A stretch of 64,000 bases of DNA. Origin: Metridium senile (lineage: Eukaryota; Cnidaria; Anthozoa; Actiniaria; Metridiidae). The notes beneath the pieces are model-generated. The model made no database searches. It had not been told where the DNA came from and saw nothing but the letters and a program-made list of their open reading frames with translations. Where the stretch lies: NCBI GenBank assembly GCA_949775045.1, contig OX459107.1, positions 13,033,918 through 13,097,917 of the forward strand. The letters are read 5' to 3'. A program made the translations under genes and the position numbers. This document shows positions 31,679 through 42,204 of the stretch, piece by piece (positions within the stretch are counted from its first letter, which is position 1; the number at the start of each line of letters is the position of its first letter).

Positions 31679-31811
31679 GTACTTATGCAAATTTTGTTGA
31701 TGTGTGCTAAACACACAGATCAACCAATCAGAGAAGTTCACTTCAGAAATAATATACTCTGATTGGTTGATCTGTCTGTTTAGCACACATCAACACAATT
31801 TGCATAAGTAC
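31679..31811. repeat. Foldback repeat, 55-bp arms
   Basis: The arm gtacttatgcaaattttgtt at 31679 is inverted at 31757-31811 (ending atttgcataagtac) with about three mismatches. Both arms contain gatcaaccaatcagag or its complement. The loop is about 25 bp. Confidence 0.85.
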
Positions 31812-31844
31812 GAACATTTCCCAGTAAGTGGGAACATTTTTTAA

Positions 31845-31920
31845 CTATAATGTGTAAAGCGCCTTTGAATATATACACATAGAAAGAGCGCTATATAAAT
31901 GCATTATCATCATTATTAGA
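31845..31920 (+). repeat. SINE/LINE 3' tail
   Basis: The motif aaagcgcctttgaa ... agagcgctatataaatgcat followed by atcatcattatta resembles the GCGCTATATAAAT-(ATT)n tail shared by many animal SINE and L2/CR1-like elements. Related tails occur at 33930-33975 and 36885-36960. Confidence 0.55.
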
Positions 31921-32039
31921 ATGCCAACAGCAAAATTTTTACAGAAGAAAGCAATGAAACCTGGTCATCTTATTACGCCAGTAAAGAATAGACACCTACT
32001 TGTTCCGCCATTTCTGCTCTTCTTCCTCTTTTTCCAGAT

Positions 32040-32510
32040 GAAGCCAAGTCTGTTGCCATGATTATTCATGCAATGGATGTGATTCAAGATAACACTAGTT
32101 ATCTCAACCCCATTCAAACTCCTGTTATCGCTATGGATCAGCCTCTCTTCGCAGTCGCAAAGCAGATACAGTGGACATGGAAAGACGTATATGGGGAAAG
32201 CAAGCTTGTGGTTATGTTTGGTGGACTCCATATCGGAATGGGTTTCGTGAAAGTGATCGGAGAGTGGCTGGAGGATAGTGGGTGTAGATGCTAACATTGC
32301 TTCATGCGGGACTGCCGATTCTTTTTTGAAACCATCAAATGTCACCCGTGAAAGCTCATGAAATACAGCCTGCAGTCTCAACACTCTTCTGGTCAGAGCA
32401 TATGGTACAAACAGAGAAGCTCTTCCTCCAGGTGATCTCCCTATGCCATTCGACGACTGGTGTACTCATAGGAAATCGCAATCTCCCCAGTTTTACTTCT
32501 GGTATATATA
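32040..32510 (+). pseudogene. Family X copy 2, 5' part
   Basis: The frame reads DEAKSVAMIIHAMDVIQDN, LNPIQTPVIAMDQPLFAVAK, QIQWTWKDVYGE and LVVMFGGLHIGMGFVKV. After a one-base shift it reads GTADSFLKPSNVTRES, a stop, then FDDWCTHRKSQSPQFYFWY. These are the blocks that precede the HEQNN block in this family. Homology ends at about 32510 where LINE-derived sequence begins and resumes at 33979. Non-functional. Confidence 0.6.
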
Positions 32511-32789
32511 AAACTAGGCTGGCCGGATTGAAAGTGGCACAAAGAAATATGATCACATTACTCCTGTTGTCACGACCAAACACTAGTCTAGTGACTGATT
32601 TAACATTCGTTTGTAATTTTGTTTATTTTTTGTATTTTTGGGTTCCCTGTGGCCATCGGAGTACCCTCGGACCCGAACCGTTATTGATTAAGAAAATAGG
32701 AATAAAAGCACATGGTTTTAAGAGTGTATTTTACTGTACAAATTATCATTATTATCGTTACAAATTACGTTTATTTGGAGTGCTGTCGT

Positions 32790-33131
32790 TGGCAGCGACA
32801 CCTGTACTAAAGGAACTAAAATGGCTACCAATCAAAAAACAACTTTTTTTATCGGGATGCTGTGATGTGCTTTAAATGTATGATCGGTTGCACTCCACCA
32901 AACCTTACAGAACCTCTAATAAGACGTGATAAAGTATGTACACGAACAATAAGGAATTCGATCAAACTACAGATCCCACTATATACTACTTCTACGGGAC
33001 AAAGAACATTCAACTACAGATGTGTCAAACTATGGAACAGTCTAGACAATGACGTAAAATCAAGTCAAACAGTAATAGAGTTTAAAAAGAAGCTTAAAAC
33101 AAATATGATTAAAAAAATTATAAACACTTAA
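32790..33131 (+). pseudogene. LINE reverse transcriptase C-terminus (first)
   Basis: The frame reads LKELKWLPIKKQLF, then one base out MCFKCMIGCTPPNL, VCTRTIRNSIKLQIPLYTTS, FNYRCVKLWNSLDNDV and EFKKKLKTNMI. 'WLP(I/V)', 'LR.S..L..P', 'F.....(K/R)LWN.L' and 'FKK.LK' form the post-RT C-terminal region of CR1/L2/jockey-like non-LTR elements. It is 5'-truncated with about 180 bp of 3' sequence. Confidence 0.65.
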
Positions 33132-33310
33132 TTTAATTAATGTAATTTATAGGATATATTATAATTTTTTTACCCTATTGATATATGTTATATGTAATTT
33201 TGTAGTTTGTGTTCTCTGAAAAGCCTTTTAAGGACGAGAATTTAAAAAAATGTAAAAAATGTATGGCAAATTCGTTGTTCACAAGTCATGTAAGACTTGT
33301 CCCTACCTGA

Positions 33311-33975
33311 TTGTCAACTTGTCTACCTGATTGTCAACTAAATAAACTACAAAGAGTAATGAACACCGCTGCGAGATTGATCTACAAGGCACCAAGATTC
33401 TGCCTCATCACACCACTGCTCCGTGAACTGCACTGGTTACCCATTCGTTATCGTGTGAACTTTAAAATACTAGTTATTACATTCAAAGCTATCCATGGTC
33501 TTGGTCCAGAGTATATAAGAGATTTAATTGAAATCAAACCATCTAACATATATAATTTACGCTCGAGTACCTCACTACTACTGTCTGTACCATCTATAAA
33601 ATCAAAGGCTACACTTGGCGATAGATCTTTCCTTATGGCGGCACCTAAACTGTAGAATGCCCTGCCCATCAACATCAGAGAACTGGACACTATTACTAAA
33701 TTTAAACGACATTTGAAAACTTACTATTTTAAACAGCATTATAAATAATTTACTGAATTTTACTTATCAATATTATAATTATAATATCATTATTGCTTTT
33801 TAAGGTTTTTAATAGTAGCAAACTCTATTGGAACAATGACACTTTTCTTATATTACATTGTTATAATCTTTCATTTTATTCATGTATATATATTGATAAT
33901 TGTATACTACAGCGCATGTGATAATTTTTATTGAACCTGTGCTTTATAAATCATTAGATTATTATTAAATTATTA
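33311..33975 (+). pseudogene. LINE reverse transcriptase C-terminus (second, CR1/L2-like)
   Basis: The frame reads LNKLQRVMNTAARLIYKAPR, ITPLLRELHWLPIRYRVNF, YIRDLIEI and LGDRSFLMAAPKL, then a TAG where the family has Trp (LWN), then NALPINIRELDTI and FKRHLKTYYF. This is the RT thumb to C-terminal region of CR1/L2-like LINEs. The 3' end finishes with an AT-rich tail ending in attattattaaattatt at about 33975, right where family X resumes. It is a 5'-truncated copy on the plus strand. Confidence 0.75.
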
Positions 33976-33978
33976 AGA

Positions 33979-34290
33979 GGTTTTCATCCATTACTATAGA
34001 TCAAGCCCATGAACAAAATAACGCCATTGTCAAAGGTGAAGGTGGTGCGGTAGGCCTAACAAAAAGTCCCCAGGCGCTGCGTCGATGGATGGTCTCTGGC
34101 CTGGAACTAGCAAGATCTAGCGAATTTGAGCATACAATGAAATCTGAAGACAAAAAAAAAGTCCTCAACAAGACATCACGAAGAGCAAATGAGCTTCCAA
34201 GTTGCTTTTGCCAAAGGTGTTAAAGAACTTGTCAGTGTGATTGAAGATCCGAGTAACCCTTTTGCAGATGAGACGTTCTTGAGATTCTTG
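33979..34290 (+). pseudogene. Family X copy 2, 3' part
   Basis: The frame reads FSSITIDQAHEQNNAIVKGE, GGAVGLTKSPQALRRWMVSG and LELARSSEFEHTMKSED. After a frameshift in an A-run it reads HHEEQMSFQVAFAKGVKELV and IEDPSNPFADE. The equivalent blocks in copy 1 are LNRSMKVNGG, MARLAEQ, HHHDNTP and FTNPIKDES. Homology ends near 34290. Confidence 0.6.
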
Positions 34291-34603
34291 GTTTCGACGA
34301 ATATTACACGGAAAACTGTATACCAACTTTGCAATCGCTTCTGGAAGAGTCAAGAAATCGAGGAAACAGTAAGGCTTAGAGGACCAAGGTGTCAGCAATG
34401 TAAACTGCAGGCATCGAGTCTTTTACCAGAAGTTCCAGAAAACAGCTTTTTAAAGATATTTCGTCAAAACTTTTGACAATTTGTTTTTTAAAGGACAGCT
34501 TATTACGTTCATCGAAGAGACATCTACATATTGCCCGGGAAATACATTCATTTCGAAACTGTTTCGCCATAAGGTATTGTACCTAAGAAAGAGAGAATTC
34601 AGG

Positions 34604-35010
34604 ATGATTCACCACCTTCTTATCCTCGAGGACTTTCAGTTAATGATAGTATCGATCCTGAGCACTCTAGCGTTACTTATTCAACCATTGACGACACTAT
34701 ACGGTGTGTTAAAAAATTGGGTGTTGGCTCATTTCTAGCTAAAACTGACATCAAACATGCATTCAGAATCATCCCTATTCATCCTTGGGATTATCATTTG
34801 CTGGGTATGCAGTGGAAAGGGTTTTTCTATTATGATAAATGCATGCCTATGGGCTGTGCCAGCTCATGTAAGACCTTTGAGGCATTAAGCTCAGCTATTG
34901 AATGGGTGGCTCGACATTACTTACATATTAACGGTATTGTTCATCTCTTGGATGATTTTTGTGGTTACTCTATCTACAAGATAGGTAACCACTATGTCAT
35001 GGTGCAGTGA
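34604..35010 (+). pseudogene. DIRS/Ngaro-like reverse transcriptase fragment
   Basis: The frame contains SYPRGLSVNDSIDPEHSSVT, FLAKTDIKHAFRIIPIHP, YYDKCMPMGCASSCKTFEAL, and ends HLLDDFCGY before TGA. The K(T/A)DIKxAFRxxPI, PMGCASSC and LLDDF motifs are RT blocks A to C as seen in tyrosine-recombinase (DIRS-like) elements, where LLDD replaces the usual YxDD. RNase H and recombinase parts are missing. The preceding segment (34290-34600) has weak, unassigned coding character (SSLLPEVPENSFLK). Confidence 0.65.
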
Positions 35011-35524
35011 AAGTCCGAGCTACTTAGCAAAAAATTGACGTGACTTCACAAATTTACTAAGCTAGCACAATCGGTTAACGCGATACATTGTTACACTGTA
35101 AGGGTTAAGAGTTTGAATCCAACTGACATCAGTATTTTTGTTTCCTTTTTCTTTTCTTTTGTCTTTTTTTCTCCTTTTTTATGCTTTGATAGTTTTTGAT
35201 ACTAATTTATTGGTTTCCGAGATAATTTTTTTAAAAAACCCGTGTCTACCATCAGTTCATAATATTACCGGGAATCAACAAATGTCCGCATCTTATTCCA
35301 ATAAACCCGCCCACTGTGCCACAAATCGAATTCCATAAAGGCTAAGGACAGGTAATTGTGGGTGCACTAGGGAGTAATTTGGAACGAGACATTAAATGAT
35401 TGCGAAACTAGCTAGAAATTAACTCATTCATGTTTCTTGTGGTGTGTTCTTTGTGTTGTACTTTTGTTGTACTTTTCTTGCACCCATGGTACTTTGGTTA
35501 CATTTGTTTTCCCTTGTCTGTTTT

Positions 35525-35690
35525 AGCGGTGCTCTGACTACCTTAGAGGTACTTTGACTACCCTCCGGGTACTTTGACTACATTAGAGGTACTTTCACTA
35601 CCTTAGCGGTGCTTAGACTACATTAAAGGTACTTTGACTGCAATAGAGGTGCTATGACTACATTAGCGGTACTTTGACTACCTTGTTAAG
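35525..35690. repeat. About 21-bp degenerate tandem repeat
   Basis: About eight units of the type agaggtactttgactacatt with variants (gcggtgct, ccgggtac). It is not in any supported gene. Confidence 0.8.
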
Positions 35691-35699
35691 TTCACGATT

Positions 35700-36990
35700 A
35701 TATGACTATTTACTTTGTAATTAGCTTAGCTTAGCGTTGTTTATTATAAGTTACTATGCGTTAGTCACTCGACACCATTACTAAGCTTACTTAGTAATCA
35801 CGGCATTTCCGTTGTAATCCTATACTTAAGCGTCCTTTTCAACTCGTGCAATGGAGTAGTTTGGAGTATAGTCAGACCACTAGATGTAAGTCTTATAGTT
35901 GTTAAAACGATGTGTTCATTCCCCTGACAAATTTCTCCGTTCAATGGGTGGGGCTCGTTGTAAATGAACACCAAAGAACAAGCCCAGTGGGTTTTATGTT
36001 ATGAGTTGTGCCTAGCACAAAAGAACGCCATGGTGGATCATCAGCTGGGTAAGAGTTATAAATGTGTTGTTATAGCATGATTGTCAGTGAAGTTAATGAT
36101 TTCAGTGTAGAGAGCAAATAATATTTAACTAAAATCGTGTCCACCCACCCACGTGGACTCTTTATACCTCATACTGTATCACCCTGCGTTCTAGCACTAT
36201 CATATTTATATTTTTTGGATCCGGGTGATACACACAGAATACATTTTTTTATAAGTGCGGCTTTGGTCTTACTAACTGGATTTGTTTTCGAGGCGACTTT
36301 CTTTTATTCTAAACTGATATTGTTATTTTTAGTCCACACTCCTTGAGCGAATCGAGTATATTATATTTGAATTAATGTCTAATTTGTAAAGTGTTTGAAG
36401 CAGTAGAAAAATTATAAAATATAAATCTGTAAAAAGTGACGTGTTCATGGTTCGAGATTTCTCGTGCCAAAGGAAGCACACAAATATTCAACTAAATTAA
36501 GCGACTGCGATGCATTACTTAAAGCCAGCGGTGTTAATAGTCACAACGAACTGTTGATGTTCGATGTTCTTCCGTGTAGGATCATAAATTAATGGGATTT
36601 GGATTTGTTTTAAAATTTGAAATCATAATTCTTTTTGAGAAGCTACATGTATATGTCAATAATTTATTTACATATTTTGCCATTTGAAGTCTTTTCAAAA
36701 CAAATGCCCTCCATTCATATATTCTATGATTTTGGAATTTTATAGCATATGATTGTTCAAATATTACGTAATCATATTCAATGAGCCACGTTTTTATATC
36801 ATTATTATGTTTCATGTTATATATCTATATTATATACTTTTCCCATTGGTTTTTGTTATCTATACATGCATTGTAATTTCTTTTATTTTATAAGCGCTTT
36901 AGAATACGTAAAATATAGTTTTAGCACTATACAAATAAAATCTTTATCTTTATATCTTTATCTGTAATATTATGCCTCCACCTCCCAAAT
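35700..36990. other. No gene seen; SINE-like tail near 36.9 kb
   Basis: AT-rich sequence with no recognisable coding content. The segment 36885-36960 (agcgctttagaata ... ttagcactatacaaataaa, then tctttatctttatatcttta) looks like a SINE/LINE 3' tail with a short microsatellite. Confidence 0.5.
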
Positions 36991-37033
36991 GGTAAGTATT
37001 AATTACTCATTATACTTTACTTTGATTTCACAG

Positions 37034-37208
37034 TTATCTGAGGCACCTTACGTGGAAGGATATGTCCGCCCAGCAAACAATTGTTAGTGCATTGGACTCC
37101 ACACAGCTTTGGACTGCTCCAAAAAGGGAGCAGTACCTACCCACTTACTTTAAAAGGCTTTGTGACGACTATTCGACCGAAAACCCTCATCATGTCCTAC
37201 CAGTGGAG
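37034..37208 (+). CDS. Candidate internal exon of unknown gene
   Basis: Between ttgatttcacag and gtaagt the sequence is open in one frame (HLTWKDMSAQQTIVSALDST, QLWTAPKREQYLP, YFKRLCDDYSTENPHHVLPV). The product is hydrophilic with no domain that I recognise. Most of it (from 37084), its splice donor and about 90 bp of intron are duplicated 438 bp downstream, so the locus has two copies of the exon's 3' part. Confidence 0.45.
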
Positions 37209-37521
37209 GTAAGTGCAGAAATAGAGATGAAATAAACTAAGTAAGATAGTAGTTATTTTTAGGATGACTGATTATGCTCGAGTTAAAAAGGTATAGCGTA
37301 GATTTATTCCCACAAGTAAGAATAAAGTTTGTTTATATAACCTTAACTAATTAACACAAGTTTAATTTATTCTACAAAACGTTTTCACACTAGCTCTGCA
37401 ACATCATATTATTATCAAATTTACAGAAATTATAGAAAAAAGTCCTGTTAATACCTGGCTGGAAGGAATTTGATCTATCTTTACGAAATCCGTTGTTGTC
37501 GGTAAATATTATAAACAATGA

Positions 37522-37735
37522 TTAGTGCATTGGACTCCACACAGCTTTGGACTGCTCCAAGAAGGGAGCAGTACCTACCCACTTACTTTAAAAGGCTTTG
37601 TGACGACTATTCGACCGAAAACCCTCATCATGTCCTACCAGTGGAGGTAAGTGCAGAAATAGAGATGAAATAAGCTAAGTAAGATAGTAATTATTTTTAG
37701 GATGACTGATTGTGCTCGAGTTAAAAAGGTATAGC
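37522..37735 (+). repeat. Duplicate of 37084-37297 (exon part, donor and intron start)
   Basis: 214 bp aligned without gaps at an offset of 438 bp, with four mismatches. The copy lacks the acceptor and first 17 codons, so it is not a complete exon by itself. Confidence 0.9.
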
Positions 37736-38558
37736 TGGCGTATGCCAGCCATCAAGTTCCTTTTAACCATGTCCCTTATACAGACAATTTGTTTTTGTGC
37801 CATCTGGCTAACCACCGCCAGGCCTACCCTCTACGTCTAGCAAACCAAGCACGTCAAAATTCGACGACGAATCAACTAAACCAACAGCATAAGGACAATA
37901 TCAAACGCTTATGAAGAATCCATTGAGTGTTGAAACATTTTTATATTGACATTGAACGTTTTTTGGGCTTCCTGTGCCCACATGTTAAAACATATTATGG
38001 TATATTAAGAAAGCGTGCGTTGTGAGCGAGCGTGAAAGAGTGCGGAGTGAAAGTCGTATGGAGTTTGATCCTTTATCAAAAAAAAAATGATTGGAGCCTA
38101 AATACCCTGTGGAGTTGGATTTTATTCTATAACAATTGGTCCAACGAGTTGGATTTTGAAACTGAGTTGGAATTTGAGCCTAAAAAATGCCTGGAAAATC
38201 CGATCTAACAAAAAAAAAATATATGTGGAGGTCACCGTGGATATGTCACGAAGACGCTTGGTACCGTGAATGAACTTCTTGAGAATTTCTTCAGCCAGAA
38301 TTCGGAGGTTGGTTTGCCAGTCAAAACCAGTAAAGAAATACAGTTTCAGTTTTACTTTTTTTAACCCTGCCTATGAAAATAGTATCTGTTGTATCTCGAG
38401 CTATGCTCCCATAGTATGGTAAGATCTTCAATTTTCAATTTGACTTGAATCAGATGCATCGGTATTCTCAAATTGATTACCTCGGGGTCAGACAAAAGTG
38501 GTCGTTTAAGGGGGTGGTCGTTCAAAGAGTCAACTGTAGTCATTTTTGCTAGACCCTT

Positions 38559-39441
38559 TTAAGAGGCTGTCGGCCTAAGAGCGGATAAGGCAAAAATCGG
38601 ACCCTCACCGATTTCCATGATTTTTTCAGTGAACAACAACTATTATATGCCATCAACAAATATCTCTTTGATTTGGATGAATTCGATTTTTTTGGTACTT
38701 TACGAGACGGTTTTCGGCGACCCCTCGAAACTCGCTAATTGAGCGTTATTCACGCGGCAATAAAGCAGTACGTATAGGTGTTCACCGAAATTTTATTATT
38801 CAATAAACTAAACTGAAATTTGTAAATATGCAAATATCACCCTTTGGCTGTATTCTAAACGTTAAATGGCTGAGTTGTGTTTAATTTCGACTGAGATATG
38901 ATTTTTTTTAAATGTATACCAAATTGTCAAAATATGCTTAGCGGTAACATGCCTTCAGGTAAAAGCGATTTTCTCGAAAGTGGGACCTAACTTTAAGATA
39001 AGTCTGTTATATTTCAAAAGTACTAGGACCAGTCTACAAACTTATAAAATAAAATTTGTGGGCACTCTTAATAAACTAGCCGAACGATGACTTCAAAGTT
39101 CACTCAATTTTGCTAAATTCAGGAAAATCCGTAATAAATCTTATTTGTCGGTGTGACGGTTTAAGGCCAAATTTTGAGCCACATATCTTTGAATGAGTAT
39201 AAACAGTCCTTCAAAAGTAAATTTGATAGTTAAGTAAGCATTTAGGACCATTTTTAGGGGTTTAGAATGATTTTAGAGGCCGTAATCTACTGATCAATTT
39301 CATGTCTGCAATATATGCAAATTAGATACGAATGTTTACATCAAAGATCACACAATCTTAATATTAAGATGAAAACTTATTTTATTCAAATTATTAAACT
39401 ACTAAATTGTTATACAATACTTTAAAAATTCTAACGATGTA
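38559..39441 (+). repeat. Left arm of the foldback element
   Basis: Pairs with 41137-42015; divergence rises toward the inner edge. Confidence 0.85.
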
Positions 39442-39786
39442 TATCTAAGAAATTTTTACGGTGTTTTGTTGCCTGCTAGTGAGAGAGGATCGGTCGCAAT
39501 ATGCAGCTGAAGTATTACGCGCCTGTCAAGCGCTTGCAATATAACTGTGAAACACATTACTAAATTGTCCAAAATATTGCTAATTGAAAAATATATAAGA
39601 AAAAAAAATTAATATGAAATAGTACATGAGGATATTACACGGTGGCGCTTAGATATGAATTTTATTTTCGAGTGGTAAAAAATAATATTTTACGAGCGAG
39701 CACAGCAAGCGAGTACTATGTTGTTTTTAACACAATAAAATTAAATGTGTATCTTCAAGCCAGTTTGTCAAGCCACCGTGTGATGT

Positions 39787-40055
39787 TCTTTTTGATTGTA
39801 TGGACAAACTGAGGCAAACCAAGGCTTTTTGATTGTATGGACAAACTGAGGCAAACCAAGGCATTTTGATTGTATGGACAAACCGAGGCAAACCAAGGCT
39901 TTTTGATTGTATGGACAAACTGAGGCAAACCAAGGCTTTTTGATTGTATGGACAAACTGAGGCAAACCAAGGCTCTTTGATTGTATGGACAAACTGAGGC
40001 AAACCAAGGCTTTTTGATTGTAAGGACAAACTGAGGCAAACTAAGGCTGCGTTCA
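39787..40055. repeat. 37-bp minisatellite, seven copies
   Basis: The unit tggacaaactgaggcaaacc recurs every 37 bp. As 37 is not a multiple of three and the unit lacks stops on the minus strand, all three minus frames stay open and encode a 37-residue permutation of each other (QFVHTIKK, SVCPYNQK, LSIQSKS). I treat those ORFs as artefacts. Confidence 0.95.
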
Positions 40056-40660
40056 TTATGTATGGCAGAGGGGGGAGGGGGTGGGGGGCGCAGGTGAAAT
40101 TTAGGGGGATCTGGAAAAAAATTACAAGAAAGGGGGATGTCAGAAAAGTAGGAGGATAACAAGGAGGGAGTGGATAAATTTTTATTCTTGAGAGGGGGGA
40201 TTGTTAATTTTTTTGAGAATTGTGAGGGAGGTTGGAATTTTTTTTATTTGTTTGCATTTAAAAATTTCACCTTCGCAATCAGATATCAACATATTTGTGC
40301 TACTCCTTCTACTTGAACCACATTCGGTCTTTAAAGTTTCGTGGAAAGAACAACTGGGCGGAGAATTCGAAAAAGGCATTGGTAAAAGTATTGAACGGGA
40401 CGTCTGACTTACGACACAACAACAGCCAGTCTGGCGCTAGTTGGCGCCAATTACGTGTAATTGAAACAAATTACAAGTGCCATTAACTAATAAAGCGAAG
40501 CAAACAATACTAAAAGCCTGAAAACCTTTTAAATAACAAATCTGTCTTGCATATTTTTCTCTGCTGTTAAAAAGAAAACACTCAAGTTCTTTTGATCAAG
40601 AAAAAAAATCAAGACTGTGAACAGTAAACGTAACGTGTACATGCAGCGACTAATGGATGT

Positions 40661-40980
40661 TAGTATAAATACAAAGGTGATTATACAAAATCGCGCGCTC
40701 TGATTGGTTTGCTATCTCGGATTATCAGCCGATAATCACCTTTTCGGACAAAATGGCTGCCAGTAGTTGTTTTGTCACTGTTCGCAAAGATGAAATTGAA
40801 AACTTTAAAGAAAATGCTGTCCCAAAATCGACAAAAGAAGTTTGGTGTCGAGCTATTTAAAGGTATCAAAGTTTACAATTTTTACGCGTAACGGTCGCGC
40901 TTTTAAGAAATAGAATATTTTCACTTTCAGTGCTGTTTCCTTCTTTCTTTTTTGAAATAATCACCTTTGTATTTATACTA
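40661..40980. mobile_element. 320-bp element with perfect 24-bp inverted ends
   Basis: TAGTATAAATACAAAGGTGATTAT at 40661-40684 (given here only as motif start tagtataaatacaaaggtg) is exactly inverted at 40957-40980. Inside, the frame from ATG at about 40752 reads MAASSCFVTVRKDEI and ENFKENAVPKSTKEVW before a stop; this resembles the N-terminus of Crypton/DUF3504-like tyrosine-recombinase proteins, so it may be a deletion derivative of such an element. It lies inside the spacer of the large foldback element. Confidence 0.65.
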
Positions 40981-40989
40981 ATACGATTA

Positions 40990-41085
40990 TTCACCTCAGG
41001 CGAAGTGATTATCGGTGAATATTTACCTCACCGCTCGGTAAATATTCACCGATAATCACTTCGCCTTCGACGAATAATTGTTAAA
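40990..41085. repeat. Palindrome (cgaagtgattatcggtgaat)
   Basis: cgaagtgattatcggtgaatatttacc and its inverse flank a short loop (tcaccgctc). The stem is about 27 bp, nearly perfect. Confidence 0.85.
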
Positions 41086-41136
41086 TATACACTATCACTA
41101 TTAGAAAGTGTGAGCAAAATTGTTAAAATATCTGAA

Positions 41137-42015
41137 AAAGCATCGATAAAGCTTTTTATAATATTGTATAATATTTTAATAGTTTAATGATTTGAATAAA
41201 ACTAGTTTTAATCTTAAGATCGCGTGATCTTTGATGTAAACATTTGCATCTAATTTGCATATTGCAGACATGAAATTGATCAGTAGATTACGGCCTCTAA
41301 AATCATTCTAAAAACCTAAAAATGTCCTAAATGCTTACTTAACTATCAAAATTACTTTTGAAGGACTGTTTATACTCATTCAAAGATATGTGGCTCAAAA
41401 TTTGGCCTTAAACCGTCACACCGACAAATAAGATGTATTATGGATTTTCCTGAATTTAGCAAAATTGAGTGAACTTTGAAGTCATCGTTCGGCTAGTTTA
41501 TTAAGAGTGCCCACAAATTTTATTTTATAAGTTTGTAGCACTGGTCCTAGTACTTTTGAAATATAACAGACTTATCTTAAAGTTAGGTCCCACTTTCGAG
41601 AAAATCGCTTTTACCTGAAGGCATTTTACCGCTAAGCGTATTTTGACAATTTGGTATACATTTAAAAAAAAATCATATCTCAGTCGAAATTTAACACAAC
41701 TCAGCCATTTAACGTTTAGAATACAGCCAAAGGATGATATTTGCATGTGTACAAATTTCAGTTTATTTCATTGAATAATAAAATTTCGGTGAACACCTAT
41801 ACGTACTGCTTTATTGCCGCGTTAATAACGCTCAATTAGCGAGTTTCGAGGGGTCGCCGAAAACCGTCTCGTAAAGTACCAAAAAAATCGAATTCATCCA
41901 AATCAAAGCGATATTTGTTGATGGCATATGATAGTTGTTGTTCACTGAAAAAATCATGGAAATCGGCGATGGTCCGATTTTTGCCTTATCCGCTCTTAGG
42001 CCGACAGCCTCTTAA
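41137..42015 (-). repeat. Right arm of the foldback element
   Basis: Inverse of 38559-39441; the outer end is ccgacagcctcttaa. Confidence 0.85.
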
Positions 42016-42204
42016 TAATTACAGTCAACTCTCTTTGAATGGCCTTTCCTGTAGAGGAGAAATGCGAAGCCAGCCCTCACAACACAGGGCAAGGGTCTTA
42101 CAGAAGTAATCAATGCTAACCGAGCCGAAAATGAGGTAAGAGATTGTTTAGAAAGATACAGCAACAGTAGCGAAAGTCAGACAGAAATACTGGATACTAC
42201 TAGC

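Larger units (their letters stand above)
38559..42015. mobile_element. Large foldback element with arms of about 880 bp
   Basis: The left arm (38559 to about 39441) and right arm (about 41137 to 42015) are inverted copies along their whole length. They share ttaagaggctgtcggcctaa at the ends, gtttcgaggggtcgccgaaa and gctaaattcaggaaaatcc further in, with scattered substitutions and few indels. Both outer edges are TTAA, which could be the duplicated target or part of the arm. The spacer of about 1.7 kb holds a 37-bp minisatellite, a 320-bp TIR element and a palindrome, but no transposase. Outside the arms both flanks also carry inverted copies of a ttcaaagag...tcaactgta word, so the true boundary might lie slightly further out. 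Confidence 0.85.

Noticed and set aside
31965..32583. Minus-strand ORFs of 139 and 75 codons opposite family X
   Set aside because: The plus strand carries the conserved family X blocks; the minus frames have none.
39727..40162. Three overlapping minus-strand repeat proteins
   Set aside because: All stem from one 37-bp minisatellite open in every frame.
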